From positions 1 to 64,000 of the forward strand of contig CAYMFM010000010.1 of NCBI GenBank assembly GCA_964389685.1: DNA of 64,000 nucleotides, written 5' to 3'. The notes beneath the pieces are model-generated. The model did no database searches. It worked only from the letters and a program-made list of their open reading frames with translations, and was not told the origin of the DNA. The stretch is from G020353115 sp964389685 (GTDB lineage: Bacteria > Bacteroidota > Bacteroidia > Bacteroidales > VadinHA17). Shown one piece after another: positions 32,675 to 44,174 of this stretch (within the stretch, counting starts at the first letter, position 1; every line of letters begins with the position of its first letter). Made by a program: the position numbers and the translations under genes.

Positions 32675-35600
32675 ATGAATATTGTAAGTCCAGGTAAAAT
32701 GGTATCAATAGTAACCTCTTACAGGAAGATGAGGTCTTCTACTTGGATAACAGTTTTCGCTTTAATTTATCTCCTATTCTTCAACCTAATCAATACATTT
32801 GGACAGTGTGGATTGGGATATGTCCAAATGACCATCAATGGTTCCGCAAGAGTTGTATTTTTTGAAAATGGAGTTGATAATGAATACAATGCTCTTGGAG
32901 ATCCAGATGCTGCTGGTGCTGAGATTTTCAATAATGGAGATTATATTGAGCTTGATTTTATTTATACTTTATTAGCAGGGGAACAATATACAATAGCTTG
33001 GAAGCAAAGACCCGGTGCGAGTGGTACCTCAACAATGACTCTGTTTGAATCGGATGACGGATCTTCCTGGACTGAACATCCATTATCAATTTCTTCAAGT
33101 ATAACAACTACAAATGAAGCTACCTACGAAAACGTTAATATCAGTGCTAATATAGATACAAGGTATATTAGAATCCGAAAAGATATTTTTCCCGATTTTT
33201 TAATTGATGCTGTCACTTTTAATGCTGCTGTATGTCTCATTGACCCAAGTTGTAATCCAGTTTCTACTAAAAATTTAATTTCCGGGTATGGGAGTTCTAT
33301 TGATGGTCAGAATGGAATTGTTGGGGCAGGAAATTCATTAGGAGCTCCAAATGGGAATGGAGCAGAACTTGACGATTCAGGTGATTGGCTTGAAATTCAA
33401 TTAGATGATACGATTCCCGCAGGACAAGAATATCATGTAGTTTGGAAAAGACGAAATGGGACCTTCGCTCCAGCAAGATTGTTTTTCGATGAATCGATTG
33501 ATGGATCAACCTACACCGAGCACTCTCTGTCTGGAACATTAGAAACAGCAGACAATATTTATTATGTTGTTGCATCGATTACTGCTGAAATCAATACATA
33601 TTACCTGAGATTTAGAAATCCGAGTGGAACTTTTGGGGACTATTGGGTTGATGCTGTAGTCTTTAGCGCGATTGAATGCCTACCAACTGCAAGTATCACA
33701 CCTGATCCGGCGGAAGTGTGTGAGGGTAATGATATTGTTCTTGACGGCAATCCTTCAGGAGGATCCGGATCCTATACACATGAATGGTCTGGTCCGGGTT
33801 CAGGATCTTTATCCGCAACAAATGTCCAGAATCCAACATTCAATAACGCAACACTTGGTTCATATGATTTAACCTATAAAGTGACAGATAGTGATGGATA
33901 TTCAGGAACAGATGATATTACGGTTGTTGTTTATGATGATACAGATCCTCCTGTCGCTCTCTGTAAAGACATAACAGTTTACCTGGATGGAGCTGGATCA
34001 GCGACCATTGTACCCGGAGATGTCGATAATGGATCATATGATCCCTGCAGTGGCATTACGCTTTCTTTAGATATTACATCTTTTGATTGCAGTGATATTG
34101 GGGATAATATAGTTACGCTGACTATTGAAGATGATTTAACAAATACATCAACCTGCCAGTCAACAGTTACAGTAGTTGATAATGTGGATCCAACAGCATC
34201 TAATCCTGCACCAATAGATGTACAATGCATCGGCGATGTGCCAGCACCGGATATCACGGTTGTAACCGACGAGGCCGACAACTGTCCAATTGCTCCTGTA
34301 GTAGCCTGGGTAAGTGATGTAAGTGACGCAGGAAGCTGTCCGGAGGTCATCACCAGGACCTACTCAGTGACCGATGCCTGTGGTAACTCAATCAATGTAA
34401 CGCAGACTATCACGGTAGATGATGATACCGATCCTACAGCGAGTAATCCATTACCTGTCAGCGTACAGTGCATCGGCGATGTGCCAGCACCGGATATCAC
34501 GGTTGTAACCGACGAGGCCGACANNNNNNNNNNNNNNNNNNNNNNNNNNNNNNNNNNNNNNNNNNNNNNNNNNNNNNNNNNNNNNNNNNNNNNNNNNNNN
34601 NNNNNNNNNNNNNNNNNNNNNNNGACCGATGCCTGTGGTAACTCAATCAATGTAACGCAGACTATCACGGTAGATGATACGATACAACCTACATTCACGC
34701 AACCACTTGATGTTACAATATGCAGAGATAATAGTTGTGTTTTCGATAAAGATCCCTCTATTACGGGTGATGTAACTGACGAAAACGATAACTGCTCAGT
34801 AGGTTTGGATGCAACATATGGTGATGATGAAACAAGTGTTGGTAACTGTTTTAATGCAGGTGTGATTTTAAGAACCTGGCTTCTAAAAGATAATTGTGAA
34901 AATTCCACCAATCATGTTCAAACAATTTTTGTTGAGCCGACTCCACAAATTGATGTAACAGCTGACCAGATAATATGCTTTGATGGAGTGGCTTCCTTTG
35001 ATATAACAAATTTAAATACTGTTGGAGCAGGGAGTACATGGTTATATGATGTTGAAATAACTTATCCGGTTGATGTAAAGGGGACTTTCGGAGGCCCATC
35101 AGAGGTTGTAAATCTGACTGATCTTTCAGCAGAAGGAGTGGCTGCATTAGTGGATAATTTGTCAAATTCAGGCGATAATACACAAACAGTTGGATATTTG
35201 TTTTCACCTCATATTTTGCCTGGTGATGGAAGTCCCGAATGCACAAACGGTATCGATATTAGCCTAAATGTGGAGATCAACCCGCAGCCGAAGATCGTTG
35301 TGGACACGGATGAAGTGTTGTGCTATGNNNNNNNNNNNNNNNNNNNNNNNNNNNNNNNNNNNNNNNNNNNNNNNNNNNNNNNNNNNNNNNNNNNNNNNNN
35401 NNNNNNNNNNNNNNNNNNNNNNNNNNNGCCAGGACGGAGTACCTGTAGTCATCAATGTAGAGATCAACCCGCAGCCGAAGATCGTTGTGGACACGGATGA
35501 AGTGTTGTGCTATGACGATGCTGCGGTATTTGATATCACCAATCCACACGTACTGGGCACAGGCAGCTGGCGTTATGATGTATCGGTAGTTTACCCGGCT

Positions 35601-38600
35601 GGAGTCACGGGAGACTGGGCAGCCGGTTTGTTTGATGAGACATTGACAGGCCTTGGTGCCCAGACGGATAACCTGACCAATACGACGGATGATGTACAGA
35701 CTGTAGTTTACACGTTCACCCCGCACATCAACCCGAACGATGGAGATCCGGAGTGCCAGGACGGAGTACCTGTAGTCATCAATGTAGAGATCAACCCGCA
35801 GCCGAAGATACAGGTAGCTGCAGATGATCAGATCATTTGCTACGATGATGATGCAAGCTTTACTATTACTAGTCCGCATCTTTTGAATACGGGAATATGG
35901 AGATATGATGTTGAAATCACCTATCCGGTCGATGTGACGGGCACATTTGGCGGGCCTTCTTCAACAATAATCTTAGCGGATCGCATAACTGAAGGAGTTG
36001 CAGCTCTGGTAGATGATCTGACCAATATTGGAGATAGTGTAAGAATAGTAAATTATCTTTTCACGCCTCACATTGATCCAAATGATGGAGGATCAGAGTG
36101 TGTTAATGGTATCCCCATTTCGATTGATATAACAATGGATCCACAACCAGATGTGATACCGACAACTGATTCTTTACGAGTTTGTAATGACGGGACTGCA
36201 AATATATTATTGACTACCATCACACAATTAACAGCAGGTATTGTTACGTTTGATTATGTTGCTGTTCCTTCCGGACCAGGCATTACAGGCTATACAGCAT
36301 CTGAAACCGGATTGACTGATGGATATATGATTGACCAGCAACTGACGAACAGCACTGATACTGTTCAATCGGTAACATATACCATTATGCCCCGGGCATT
36401 GGCAACAGGTTGTGCTGATGGAATCCCGAAAATTGTTGAGATAAAAGTTCATCCTACTGTCATTCAGGATTTTATTGACACGGATGCGATTTCCTGTTTA
36501 AATACGGATGGTACCATTGAACTGGTTCTCGGGAAAGGAATTGATCCATTTAATATTGAATGGAATGGTCCGGAAGGTTATTATAATTTGAATGAGGCGT
36601 TTATCGACAGCTTGACACCTGGAAGTTATTCCGTTATGGTCCAGGACAACCTGGGGTGTACAGAGTATAATTCCGGGTTTGTATCTCCACCGACAGAGAT
36701 ACCTGCATTTGCATGGGGTGATCCTATCCCCCCTCTTAATTATAATATCTCCTGTTCTGGTGGTTCCGATGGGGTGATCAACTACTATGTCAATGCAGGG
36801 GATTACCCGCCCTATGACTACTGGCTATTTGGTCCCATGGGAGACACCATTGCTACCGGTGTGACTTACAACGATGTTTACCCTTACGAATATATAGATT
36901 CTCTACCTGCTGGAGATGATTATGAATTTAAACTTCGAGATACACAGGGTTGTACGGTTACTTTACCTGTAATTTTGTCCGAACCAGATCCAATTGTCAT
37001 TGAACTCAGTGCATACGTATACCCAAGTTCCTTCAACATCACCTGTCTTGGATACAGCGATGGAAGCATTACTGTTGAGAATGTAACGGGCGGGAATGGA
37101 GGATACACCTATTTCTGGACTGCTTCAGGTGGCGGAATAATTTCAGGTGATCCTACCGACATGAATCAGACGAGCCTCACTGCCGGCACGTATTACGTGA
37201 CTGTGACAGATGTATTGGGTTGCACGGGAATGGACAGCATAACCCTGATTGAACCGGAGGGGATCGAGTTGGTGGACACTACATTCTCCTTATCGAACGA
37301 TTATAATTATAACCTGAATTGTCATGGAGATGGTGATGGGTTCATTGAACTTGAACTGGGAGGTGGTTCCGGATCGTATACTTATGAATGGACTACCGTG
37401 GATGGATCCGGTCTGGTTCCTTCAGATAAGGATCAATATGGTCTGACTGCAGGCACCTACGATGTTACGGTTGGGGATTCCCTGGGAAGCTGTTTCCGGT
37501 ATTACTCATTCGAGATCAGGGAACCAGACACATTGGGTCTTACCTATATACCCTCTTATTCTGTTGAACTAAGCCATAACCTGAAGTGTTTTGGTGATAC
37601 GGATGGAGCAATTGATGTAACGGTCACTGGAGGAAGTACAGGCAATTACAGTTATAACTGGACAACCACGGATGGCTCAGGTCTGGTAACAATCGATGAA
37701 GATCAAACTGGATTAACAGCGGGTAGTTATTCTGTCTCTATCCTGGATATTAACGGATGTCCTTTTGATAGTACCATTACCCTGACAGAACCTCCGGCAT
37801 TGCAATCCGACATTGTTGGAACAGATATTACCTGTGAATCGCCGGGATATGATAACGGGTCAGCCGATCTTACAGTAAGCGGAGGAACAGGACCAGGGAC
37901 ATACTCGTTCCTCTGGTCGAATGGTGAGACTACAGAAGATATCAGCAACTTAACAGAAGGCCTTTATATTGTAACAATAACGGATCTCAATGATTGTCGG
38001 CATTATGACTCAGTCACCATTCAGTTGCCTCCTCCATTGATCCTGGATGCAACGGTTTCTAACTATAATGGACAAACCATTACCTGTACCGGAACGGCGG
38101 ATGGATTTATCGATATCACCATGCTAAGTGGAACTGAGCCGTATATATTTTCCTGGACCGGTCCTAATGGATTTACTTCTACAGATAAGGATATATACAA
38201 CCTGGAACCGGGCACATATACACTGAGTGTCATTGATTTCAAGCAATGTACAGGGGATACGATAATCATCATTTCTGATCCGCCAGAATTGTCTGTGACC
38301 GTTAACAAATCCATTTCCCTGGATGGAAATTACAACCTGAATTGTTACGGTGATACTACAGGCTACATTGTACTGGATGTTGCAGGTGGTACCGGAACAT
38401 ACATCTACGATTGGGATGATGGTGAGGAGACATCTGCCAATTATGACCTGGTGGCTGGAGATCGTCTGGTTTCTGTTTACGATGAGAACAATTGTTATAT
38501 TGATACAGTAATAACATTGATCCAACCGGATGAACTGACTGTAACCGCGATCCTGATACCAGCATATTGTGCCGACCTGCCAAGCGGTGAGATCATTCTT

Positions 38601-39035
38601 GATGTTCAGGGTGGTGTGGCAATCGGTTCATATATCTATGAATGGTCGAACCAGGCAACAACGAGTCATATTACTGATTTGAAAGCAGATGAATACTCTG
38701 TGCTGATACTGGATGATAACCTGTGTGAATTACGGGATACATTTGACCTGCCCAGCGAACGGGGTATATGTATTGAGATACCGACGGGATTCTCACCAAA
38801 TGGAGATAACATCAACGATACATGGAGGATTGGATTGATTGAGTTGTATCCGGATGCAGTAGTTGAGATATTCAATCGCTGGGGTACTCTGGTTTTCAAA
38901 TCAAAGAGGGGATACCCGGATCCATGGGATGGTTCATACAAGGGCAGAATCTTACCGATGGATTCCTATCACTTTGTGGTTAATTTACATAATGGAACTA
39001 AGCCTGTTACAGGCAATGTTACTATAGTAAGATAA
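32675..39035 (+). CDS. Giant SprB-repeat surface adhesin with T9SS type B sorting domain (one gene interrupted by two assembly gaps)
   Basis: One gene, although the second N-run shifts the apparent frame. After a signal peptide (about residues 22-45, ITVFALIYLLFFNLI) come two similar 130-residue galactose-binding-like domains (GDYIELDFIYTLLAGEQY; GDWLEIQLDDTIPAGQEY). An Ig/PKD-like domain, HYR-like repeats of 81 residues, PKD-like repeats of about 109 residues and eight or more SprB repeats (NLNCHGDGDGFIELELGGG type) follow. The last 90 residues are a type B sorting domain (FSPNGDNINDTWRI, FNRWGTLVF). It is a secreted, probably mobile adhesin used in attachment or gliding. With inferred gap sizes it has at least 2,162 residues. 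The next gene, a PorP/SprF protein, overlaps its stop codon region. Confidence 0.88.
34180..34690 (+). repeat. HYR-like tandem repeats (243-base unit)
   Basis: Two nearly identical units carry VQCIGDVPAPDITVVTDEAD and end TDACGNSINVTQTITVDD. Bases 34226-34280 equal 34469-34523, and 34369-34423 equal 34624-34678, each for exactly 55 bases. The copy number is uncertain because the second unit is interrupted by N. Confidence 0.8.
34524..34623. other. Assembly gap (100 N) in HYR-like repeats
   Basis: The run of 100 N is a fixed-size placeholder. Both edges are exact 55-base copies of the preceding repeat unit. If units keep the 243-base period, the true gap is 88 bases plus a multiple of 243; 88 differs from 100 by 12, so the frame stays open. 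Confidence 0.9.
34930..36470 (+). repeat. PKD-like tandem repeats (about 327-base unit)
   Basis: At least four to five domains of about 109 residues share starts such as PQPKIVVDTDEVLCY and ends such as TPHINPNDGDPEC. Bases 35428-35482 equal 35755-35809 and 35273-35327 equal 35460-35514. The first and fourth units are more diverged (YDVEITYPVDV), and the last is the most distant. Confidence 0.8.
35328..35427. other. Assembly gap (100 N) in PKD-like repeats
   Basis: Edges are again exact 55-base repeats. In the intact neighbouring unit the same two landmarks are 240 bases apart (35515-35754), so the true gap is 240 bases plus a multiple of 327. Replacing 100 by 240 shifts the frame by two and joins the upstream and downstream open frames. 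Confidence 0.9.
36475..38760 (+). repeat. SprB repeats
   Basis: Eight or more diverged protein repeats of 75-100 residues, each with a pattern like NITCLGYSDGSI, then GGNGGYTYFW and LTAGTYYVTVTD, ending at a Cys. They match the SprB family of gliding adhesins. DNA identity between them is low, so they assembled without gaps. Confidence 0.85.
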
Positions 39036-39079
39036 TGCTCCTGGCAATGATGAGCAGGATAATTTGTATATTCAATTCT

Positions 39080-40060
39080 ATGAAGCGGTTCATGCTCTTC
39101 GGCATAATTGGATTCGTTGTTGTATTTACAGCGAAAACTCAGCAATTGCCATTATATAGTCAATATATGATGAATGGTTTTTTGTTGAATCCTGCCGTTG
39201 CGGGGAGTGATGGATATACTTCATTTAATCTGACTGCCAGAGAGCAATGGCTTGGCTTTAAAAATGCCCCTTCAACCTATTCCTTCAGTTTCCAAACGAG
39301 GATTCTAAAGAAAAGCTATATACTGAAATCCATAACTGCCAGGAAGAAAATTTACCGACCCAGCACCAAAGGCAGGGTTGGATTGGGAGGGTATATTTTT
39401 AATGATAAGAATGGCCTGGTAACACGCACGGGTTTACAGTTTACTTATGCCTACCATATCTGGTTTGATCAAACGCAGCTATCATTTGGACTTTCGGGTT
39501 CATTATTCCAGTTCAGGGTGGACGATGAAGCCCTTACTTTTTACGATGAAAGGGAACCACTGGTTGTAAGCGGTGATTTACGGAAAGCAATTTATGTTCC
39601 GGATGCAAATTTCGGGGTCTATTTGTTAAACCCAAATTTCTATGCGGGATTTTCTGTCGCCCAGCTATTCCAGTCTTACCTGAAACTGGGGAATGTGACC
39701 CTGGATGATTACCGGATGTTGAGGCATTACTATGTAACTGGTGGATACAACTTTCAGCTTCACCATGGTTTTGAGATTGAACCATCCCTTTTGTTTAAAA
39801 CTACAGAGAGATGGTTACCCCAGTTGGATCTGAACCTCAAGGTTTATTATAAAGAAGATTATTGGGCTGGTGTGTCCTACCGGACAGATGGAGCACTGGT
39901 TATTCTGGGCGGGGTACGTGTAAGCCAGTTCTATTTTGGATACGCATTTGATTATACACTCAGCAGCATTCAAAAATACAGCATTGGTTCCCATGAGATC
40001 ATGATTGCTGTAAAACTGGGGGACAATACCAGACGGTACAGGTGGATTGACAGGTATTGA
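39080..40060 (+). CDS. PorP/SprF family T9SS membrane protein
   Basis: A 326-residue outer-membrane beta-barrel protein from the ATG at 39080, which gives a clean signal peptide (MKRFMLFGIIGFVVVFTAK) and the hallmark mature start QLPLYSQYMMNGFLLNPA. An in-frame ATG at 39035 overlaps the adhesin stop as TAATG and would add 15 residues, so translation may be coupled. The rest is strand-rich with KGRVGLGGYIFNDKNG and a C-terminal strand. SprF-type proteins attach to T9SS and are needed for export or surface display of the SprB adhesin encoded beside them. The neighbouring giant adhesin is the evident client. Confidence 0.92.
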   Translation: MKRFMLFGIIGFVVVFTAKTQQLPLYSQYMMNGFLLNPAVAGSDGYTSFNLTAREQWLGFKNAPSTYSFSFQTRILKKSYILKSITARKKIYRPSTKGRVGLGGYIFNDKNGLVTRTGLQFTYAYHIWFDQTQLSFGLSGSLFQFRVDDEALTFYDEREPLVVSGDLRKAIYVPDANFGVYLLNPNFYAGFSVAQLFQSYLKLGNVTLDDYRMLRHYYVTGGYNFQLHHGFEIEPSLLFKTTERWLPQLDLNLKVYYKEDYWAGVSYRTDGALVILGGVRVSQFYFGYAFDYTLSSIQKYSIGSHEIMIAVKLGDNTRRYRWIDRY

Positions 40061-40132
40061 TCTGCTGATCGCTCAGTTTACCTGAGTTACAGAGGATGGC
40101 AGGATCAATTACAGGTTATTCATAAACCACGT

Positions 40133-42556
40133 TCATACCAACACTTTTTTTATTTCAATACCCAGCACTCCCAGGATCACAAGGACAAATAGTAAGGAAC
40201 TGGCTAACGCTATTTTACGGCTAATGCCATAGGAAGAGGGTTCAAAGGTAAACAGGATCTGATGGGTTCCTCCGGGTACAATCATCCCTCTTAGTAAGTA
40301 ATTAACCCTGAAGTGTGGGTGCTGCTTGCCATCGATGTTAGCATTCCATCCTTTCTCATAATAAATATCTGAAAAAACAACCATCATATCCCGTGAAGAA
40401 TGGTAGCTGTAAGTAATCTGGTTTGGTTTATATTCACTCAATACAATGTTAGCAGTGGTATCGGTTTGGGGTCGAAAATCACCCACCAGTTTTTCAAATC
40501 GCACATCTATTATTGCCTCTTCTTCGGGAAAGAAGTTATTTAGCGCTTCGATTTCCTCATCAGCATTCGATACCCAGCGTATTTGATTGGCAAACCAGGC
40601 ATTTCCAAGTGCATCCGGGTTTCGCTGGGCCGTTGGGGGTGAATCCTGAGAAGGCAAAATAATATATTTGGTATTGAGCATATTAAAAACATCCATGTTG
40701 TTTTGACTCAGGTGGTAATCGATCAGTTCCTGGTATCGTTTCAATTTTGCTCCGTGATATCCACCAATTGATTTATGAAAATAGGATGCCCTGGAGCTTT
40801 TGAAAGGATCCGCAGTCAGATCCAGAACCCGGAAATAGAGATCATCATCAGCCATGATTTGAAGATCAGCCTGATAGGGCTGAAAAGCTTCGGATCTTTG
40901 TCTTTTTGACACAAAATCATCGTTGTTCAAATATCGCTTGGCAACCGGCCACATGTCAAGCAGGATCAACAGGGATAAAATGGCATAAAACCACGTGGTC
41001 CTGATTTTTTTAATGTACAGGGCATATATCAGGGATGCAGTAAGGAGAATGAACACGAGCGATCTCAGAGAGTCATTGCGAAGGAGCATCTTTCGATCCG
41101 CTACCCAGGCATCGACAAGTACCTGAAGCCCCTGGTTTGAGTAGGTCTGATCTGACTGGGATGAAAAGTCATAAAACAAACCGGGGAACAAGGCAAAGAA
41201 AAGCGTAATTCCTCCAACAATGTATAATGAAATTTTACCGTATTTCAGCAAATCATCTTTATTAATCTCTCCGTCAATCAGTTTTTGAATGACCAGTATT
41301 GCTGCCAGTGGAAAAGTAAATTGAACGATAACCAGGATCATAGTAACGTCCCTGAATTTATTATACCCTGGGAAATGGTTGATGAACAGATTCGAAAAAG
41401 CCATGAAGTTATGACCCCAGGAGAGCAGAATTGTCAGGACTGTAGTGATGAGTAGCCACCATTTAACTGGTCCTTTTAAAAGAAACATTCCCAGAACAAA
41501 CAAAAAGAATACAATTGCACCGACATAGACTGGTCCACCGGTAAATGGTTGTCCTCCCCAATAGAGCGGTTGAGCTTGAATAGCCTGCCGGGCATTTTTC
41601 TCTCCCTGGGCTCTTTTAAACAACTCAAAGGTTTCCGAATTTTTAGTTAGCTCACCATGAGATGATCCACCTTTGAAGTTGGGAATGAGCAGAGTCAGCG
41701 TTTCATCAATACCATAACTCCAGGCTGTAATGTAATCTTTATCAAGTCCGGATGTTTTGTTCTCAAGGTTGCCGGAAAGTTCAGACTTGCTTCGTGTTGA
41801 GTCTTTGGAGTACTCATAGGTGAGCCAGAAATTCGTCATATTTGAGCCGATAGCAAGAATAACGGCCACAATTAAAACTCCTGTTGTTTTGGCCAGCGAT
41901 ATAACTTTTTTCTGCTGAATGGAGTAAACCAGTTCAACGATTCCGAAGATGAGGATGATGATCAGGGTATAATAGGTCATCTGCAGGTGATTAACCAGAA
42001 GTTGCAAGGTGAGGAATACACCCGTTATTAAAGCACCCAACAGGAACTTTCTGCGAAAAGCAAGGTATACACCTCCTATAATGGGAGACATATAACCGAT
42101 TGCCTGAACCTTGGTTAGATGACCCGCTTCGATAAGTGTAAACGAATTGGTTGAGAAAGCGAAAGCAAGGGCACCGGCTATCGCAAGCCAGGGATTTACA
42201 CCGAAGGCAAGGAGTGCAATATAAAAACCAATCAGAAAAAGAAATATATAGCATACCGGTTTTGTCTGATGTAATGTGAAAATCAGATGAATATACTTAA
42301 GCAGGTTTAATGAAGGTGGTGATATAATGAGATAGGTAGGCATACCTCCGAACATGGCATTTGTCCATAATGTAAATTCACCCGTTTCTGATTGATAGTC
42401 TCTAAGCTCTTTCGACATTCCTTCCCACCAGCGGATATCCGATTGCTGAAGGATTTTCCCCTCCAGATGTTCCGGGAAATAAGCGAAAGAAATTACCAGA
42501 AAAACCAGGATAGCAATAGCGTGGGGAAGGAATGTTTTCAGAGAAATCTTATTCAT
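40133..42556 (-). CDS. YfhO family membrane protein
   Basis: An 807-residue polytopic protein from the ATG at 42556; a TTG at 42565 is less likely. Twelve or more membrane helices cover residues about 10-520. The first periplasmic loop carries QSDIRWWEGMSKELRDY and FGGMPTYLI, which are characteristic of Bacteroidota YfhO proteins. The C-terminal 280 residues are soluble and mostly strands. YfhO relatives are GT-C-like and have been linked to glycosylation of lipids or lipoteichoic acid; the donor and acceptor here are unknown. It is divergent from the flippase gene, in line with a role in surface glycans. Confidence 0.88.
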   Translation of the reverse strand: MNKISLKTFLPHAIAILVFLVISFAYFPEHLEGKILQQSDIRWWEGMSKELRDYQSETGEFTLWTNAMFGGMPTYLIISPPSLNLLKYIHLIFTLHQTKPVCYIFLFLIGFYIALLAFGVNPWLAIAGALAFAFSTNSFTLIEAGHLTKVQAIGYMSPIIGGVYLAFRRKFLLGALITGVFLTLQLLVNHLQMTYYTLIIILIFGIVELVYSIQQKKVISLAKTTGVLIVAVILAIGSNMTNFWLTYEYSKDSTRSKSELSGNLENKTSGLDKDYITAWSYGIDETLTLLIPNFKGGSSHGELTKNSETFELFKRAQGEKNARQAIQAQPLYWGGQPFTGGPVYVGAIVFFLFVLGMFLLKGPVKWWLLITTVLTILLSWGHNFMAFSNLFINHFPGYNKFRDVTMILVIVQFTFPLAAILVIQKLIDGEINKDDLLKYGKISLYIVGGITLFFALFPGLFYDFSSQSDQTYSNQGLQVLVDAWVADRKMLLRNDSLRSLVFILLTASLIYALYIKKIRTTWFYAILSLLILLDMWPVAKRYLNNDDFVSKRQRSEAFQPYQADLQIMADDDLYFRVLDLTADPFKSSRASYFHKSIGGYHGAKLKRYQELIDYHLSQNNMDVFNMLNTKYIILPSQDSPPTAQRNPDALGNAWFANQIRWVSNADEEIEALNNFFPEEEAIIDVRFEKLVGDFRPQTDTTANIVLSEYKPNQITYSYHSSRDMMVVFSDIYYEKGWNANIDGKQHPHFRVNYLLRGMIVPGGTHQILFTFEPSSYGISRKIALASSLLFVLVILGVLGIEIKKVLV

Positions 42557-42645
42557 AGTAAACAAAATAATATATCTTTAATATGGTTAATCGGGTACAC
42601 GAATATAAACAATTTGAAGCATTTAAACATTTCGGGACGGAATTA

Positions 42646-42669
42646 TCAAATGTAGAGAAGTTATCTTTA
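42646..42669. promoter_or_regulatory. Divergent promoter region for YfhO and the flippase
   Basis: On the reverse strand TACATTTG (42647-42654) matches TAnnTTTG and faces yfhO. On the forward strand TATCTTTA (42662-42669), one mismatch, faces the flippase gene 20 bases away. Confidence 0.4.
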
Positions 42670-42689
42670 CTGCCATAACAAGTGCAGGA

Positions 42690-44174
42690 ATGGGAATCAT
42701 ACAACGGCAGGCAATAAAAGGATCAGTCTATTCTTATCTGGGTATCGTTATTGGATTTATCAATGCGATTATCCTGGCACCAAGAATACTGACAACAGCA
42801 GAGATTGGATTAACCAGTATCCTTGTTGCTTTTTCATTGCCCTTTGTACAGCTTTCCACGCTCGGATTTAATGGTGTCATTAACCGCTTGTTTCCGTACT
42901 TCCGCGACGAAAAAACCAATCATCACGGATTCCTATCTCTTACCCTTATTGTTACGCTTGGTGGATTCCTTCTGTCGGTGCTCATTTTCTTTGTTCTGCA
43001 GCCTCTCTTTATTCGTGATAATATCGATCAATCGCCCCTGTTTGTGGAATACATGTACTACCTTGTTCCATTGATCTTCTTTTCCCTTTTATTCACGGTG
43101 CTGGATGCATATAATCGGGTTCTGTTTGATGCAGTTCTTGGGGCATTTCTGAAAGATTTTTTCTTCAAAGTAACCTACTGTATTACACTTATTCTTTATC
43201 TGTTAAAGTGGATTACTTTCCCTCAATTTGTTTTTGCTTTCATTGTAGTACAAAGTTTACCGGGAGTGATACTTACTGTTGTATTGATTATCCGGAAACA
43301 GTTCAGTTTGCAGCTCCATCGAGGATTTATTTCCAAAAGGATGGCAAAATTGATGATCAATGTCAGCTTGTTTAGTATTTTGGCTGGGTTAAGTGGGATA
43401 GCTATCTCTATGGTTGACCGGATTATGATTAACTCCCTGCTTGATCTTGGAGCAACGGGAATTTATACGGTAGCCTTTTACTTCAGCGTCCTGTTGGTTA
43501 TACCGACAAAATCAGTCCGTAATATTTCAATACCGGTTATTGCTGAACTGATGAAAAGAAAAAGTTATGGAGAAATAAATTCCATCTATTTGAAGAGTTC
43601 AATCAATCAACTGGTTATCGGATTTCTCCTTTTTGTTGGCATTTGGGCCAACATTCATAATGTGTTTGAAATATTACCTGAAGAATATGAAGCAGGGAAA
43701 TATGTTATTTTCGCTATGATGTTAGCCAAGTTATTCGAAATGTCAACAGGAGTTTCCAATCTTATTATTTCCACCTCAAGGTATTATCGGTATCAAACCT
43801 ATTTTATGTCTATTCTGGTGATTTTTGTTATCGTAACAAATTTAATCCTTATTCCACTGTATGGAATTGTAGGGGCTGCAATAGCATCTGCAATCTGTTC
43901 TTTTCTTTACAATTTTTTCCGTGTAATATTTATCAGAATTCGGTTTAAGATGCAACCATTCAATAAAAGAACGGTTATTCTACTATTGATCAGCATCGCT
44001 TCCTATTTCATTAGTTTACTTATTCCCACAGCTTCAAACTTCATCGTTGATATTATTATTAGGAGCTCATGCATTACCCTCTTTTTTGGTTCATTGGTTA
44101 TAATCTTTCATATCTCTGAAGAAGTTAACAGCACGGTTCGTTCGATTGTACTTAGATTAAAAATGCGGAAATAG
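42690..44174 (+). CDS. Wzx-like oligosaccharide flippase
   Basis: A 494-residue inner-membrane protein with about 14 helices, of the MATE/MOP superfamily. The start, IQRQAIKGSVYSYLGIVIG, is typical of Bacteroidota polysaccharide flippases. The segment MVDRIMINSLLDLGATGIYT in the seventh-helix region fits the Wzx pattern. It moves lipid-linked oligosaccharides across the inner membrane. It lies at the edge of the nonulosonate-like cluster on the opposite strand and is likely to export its glycan; the exact cargo is not known. Confidence 0.9.
   Translation: MGIIQRQAIKGSVYSYLGIVIGFINAIILAPRILTTAEIGLTSILVAFSLPFVQLSTLGFNGVINRLFPYFRDEKTNHHGFLSLTLIVTLGGFLLSVLIFFVLQPLFIRDNIDQSPLFVEYMYYLVPLIFFSLLFTVLDAYNRVLFDAVLGAFLKDFFFKVTYCITLILYLLKWITFPQFVFAFIVVQSLPGVILTVVLIIRKQFSLQLHRGFISKRMAKLMINVSLFSILAGLSGIAISMVDRIMINSLLDLGATGIYTVAFYFSVLLVIPTKSVRNISIPVIAELMKRKSYGEINSIYLKSSINQLVIGFLLFVGIWANIHNVFEILPEEYEAGKYVIFAMMLAKLFEMSTGVSNLIISTSRYYRYQTYFMSILVIFVIVTNLILIPLYGIVGAAIASAICSFLYNFFRVIFIRIRFKMQPFNKRTVILLLISIASYFISLLIPTASNFIVDIIIRSSCITLFFGSLVIIFHISEEVNSTVRSIVLRLKMRK

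Noticed and set aside
34360..35879. Reverse-strand open frames across the N-runs
   Set aside because: They are shadows of the repeats in the adhesin gene, kept open by runs of N.
34180..38760. Possible CRISPR array
   Set aside because: The repeats are 243-327 bases or diverged protein repeats in one open frame, without the short repeat/spacer pattern.
35268..39035. A separate second large adhesin gene
   Set aside because: The start codon lies inside a repeat just before an N-run, and the frame change disappears when the gap is given its expected length. It is the 3' part of the same gene.
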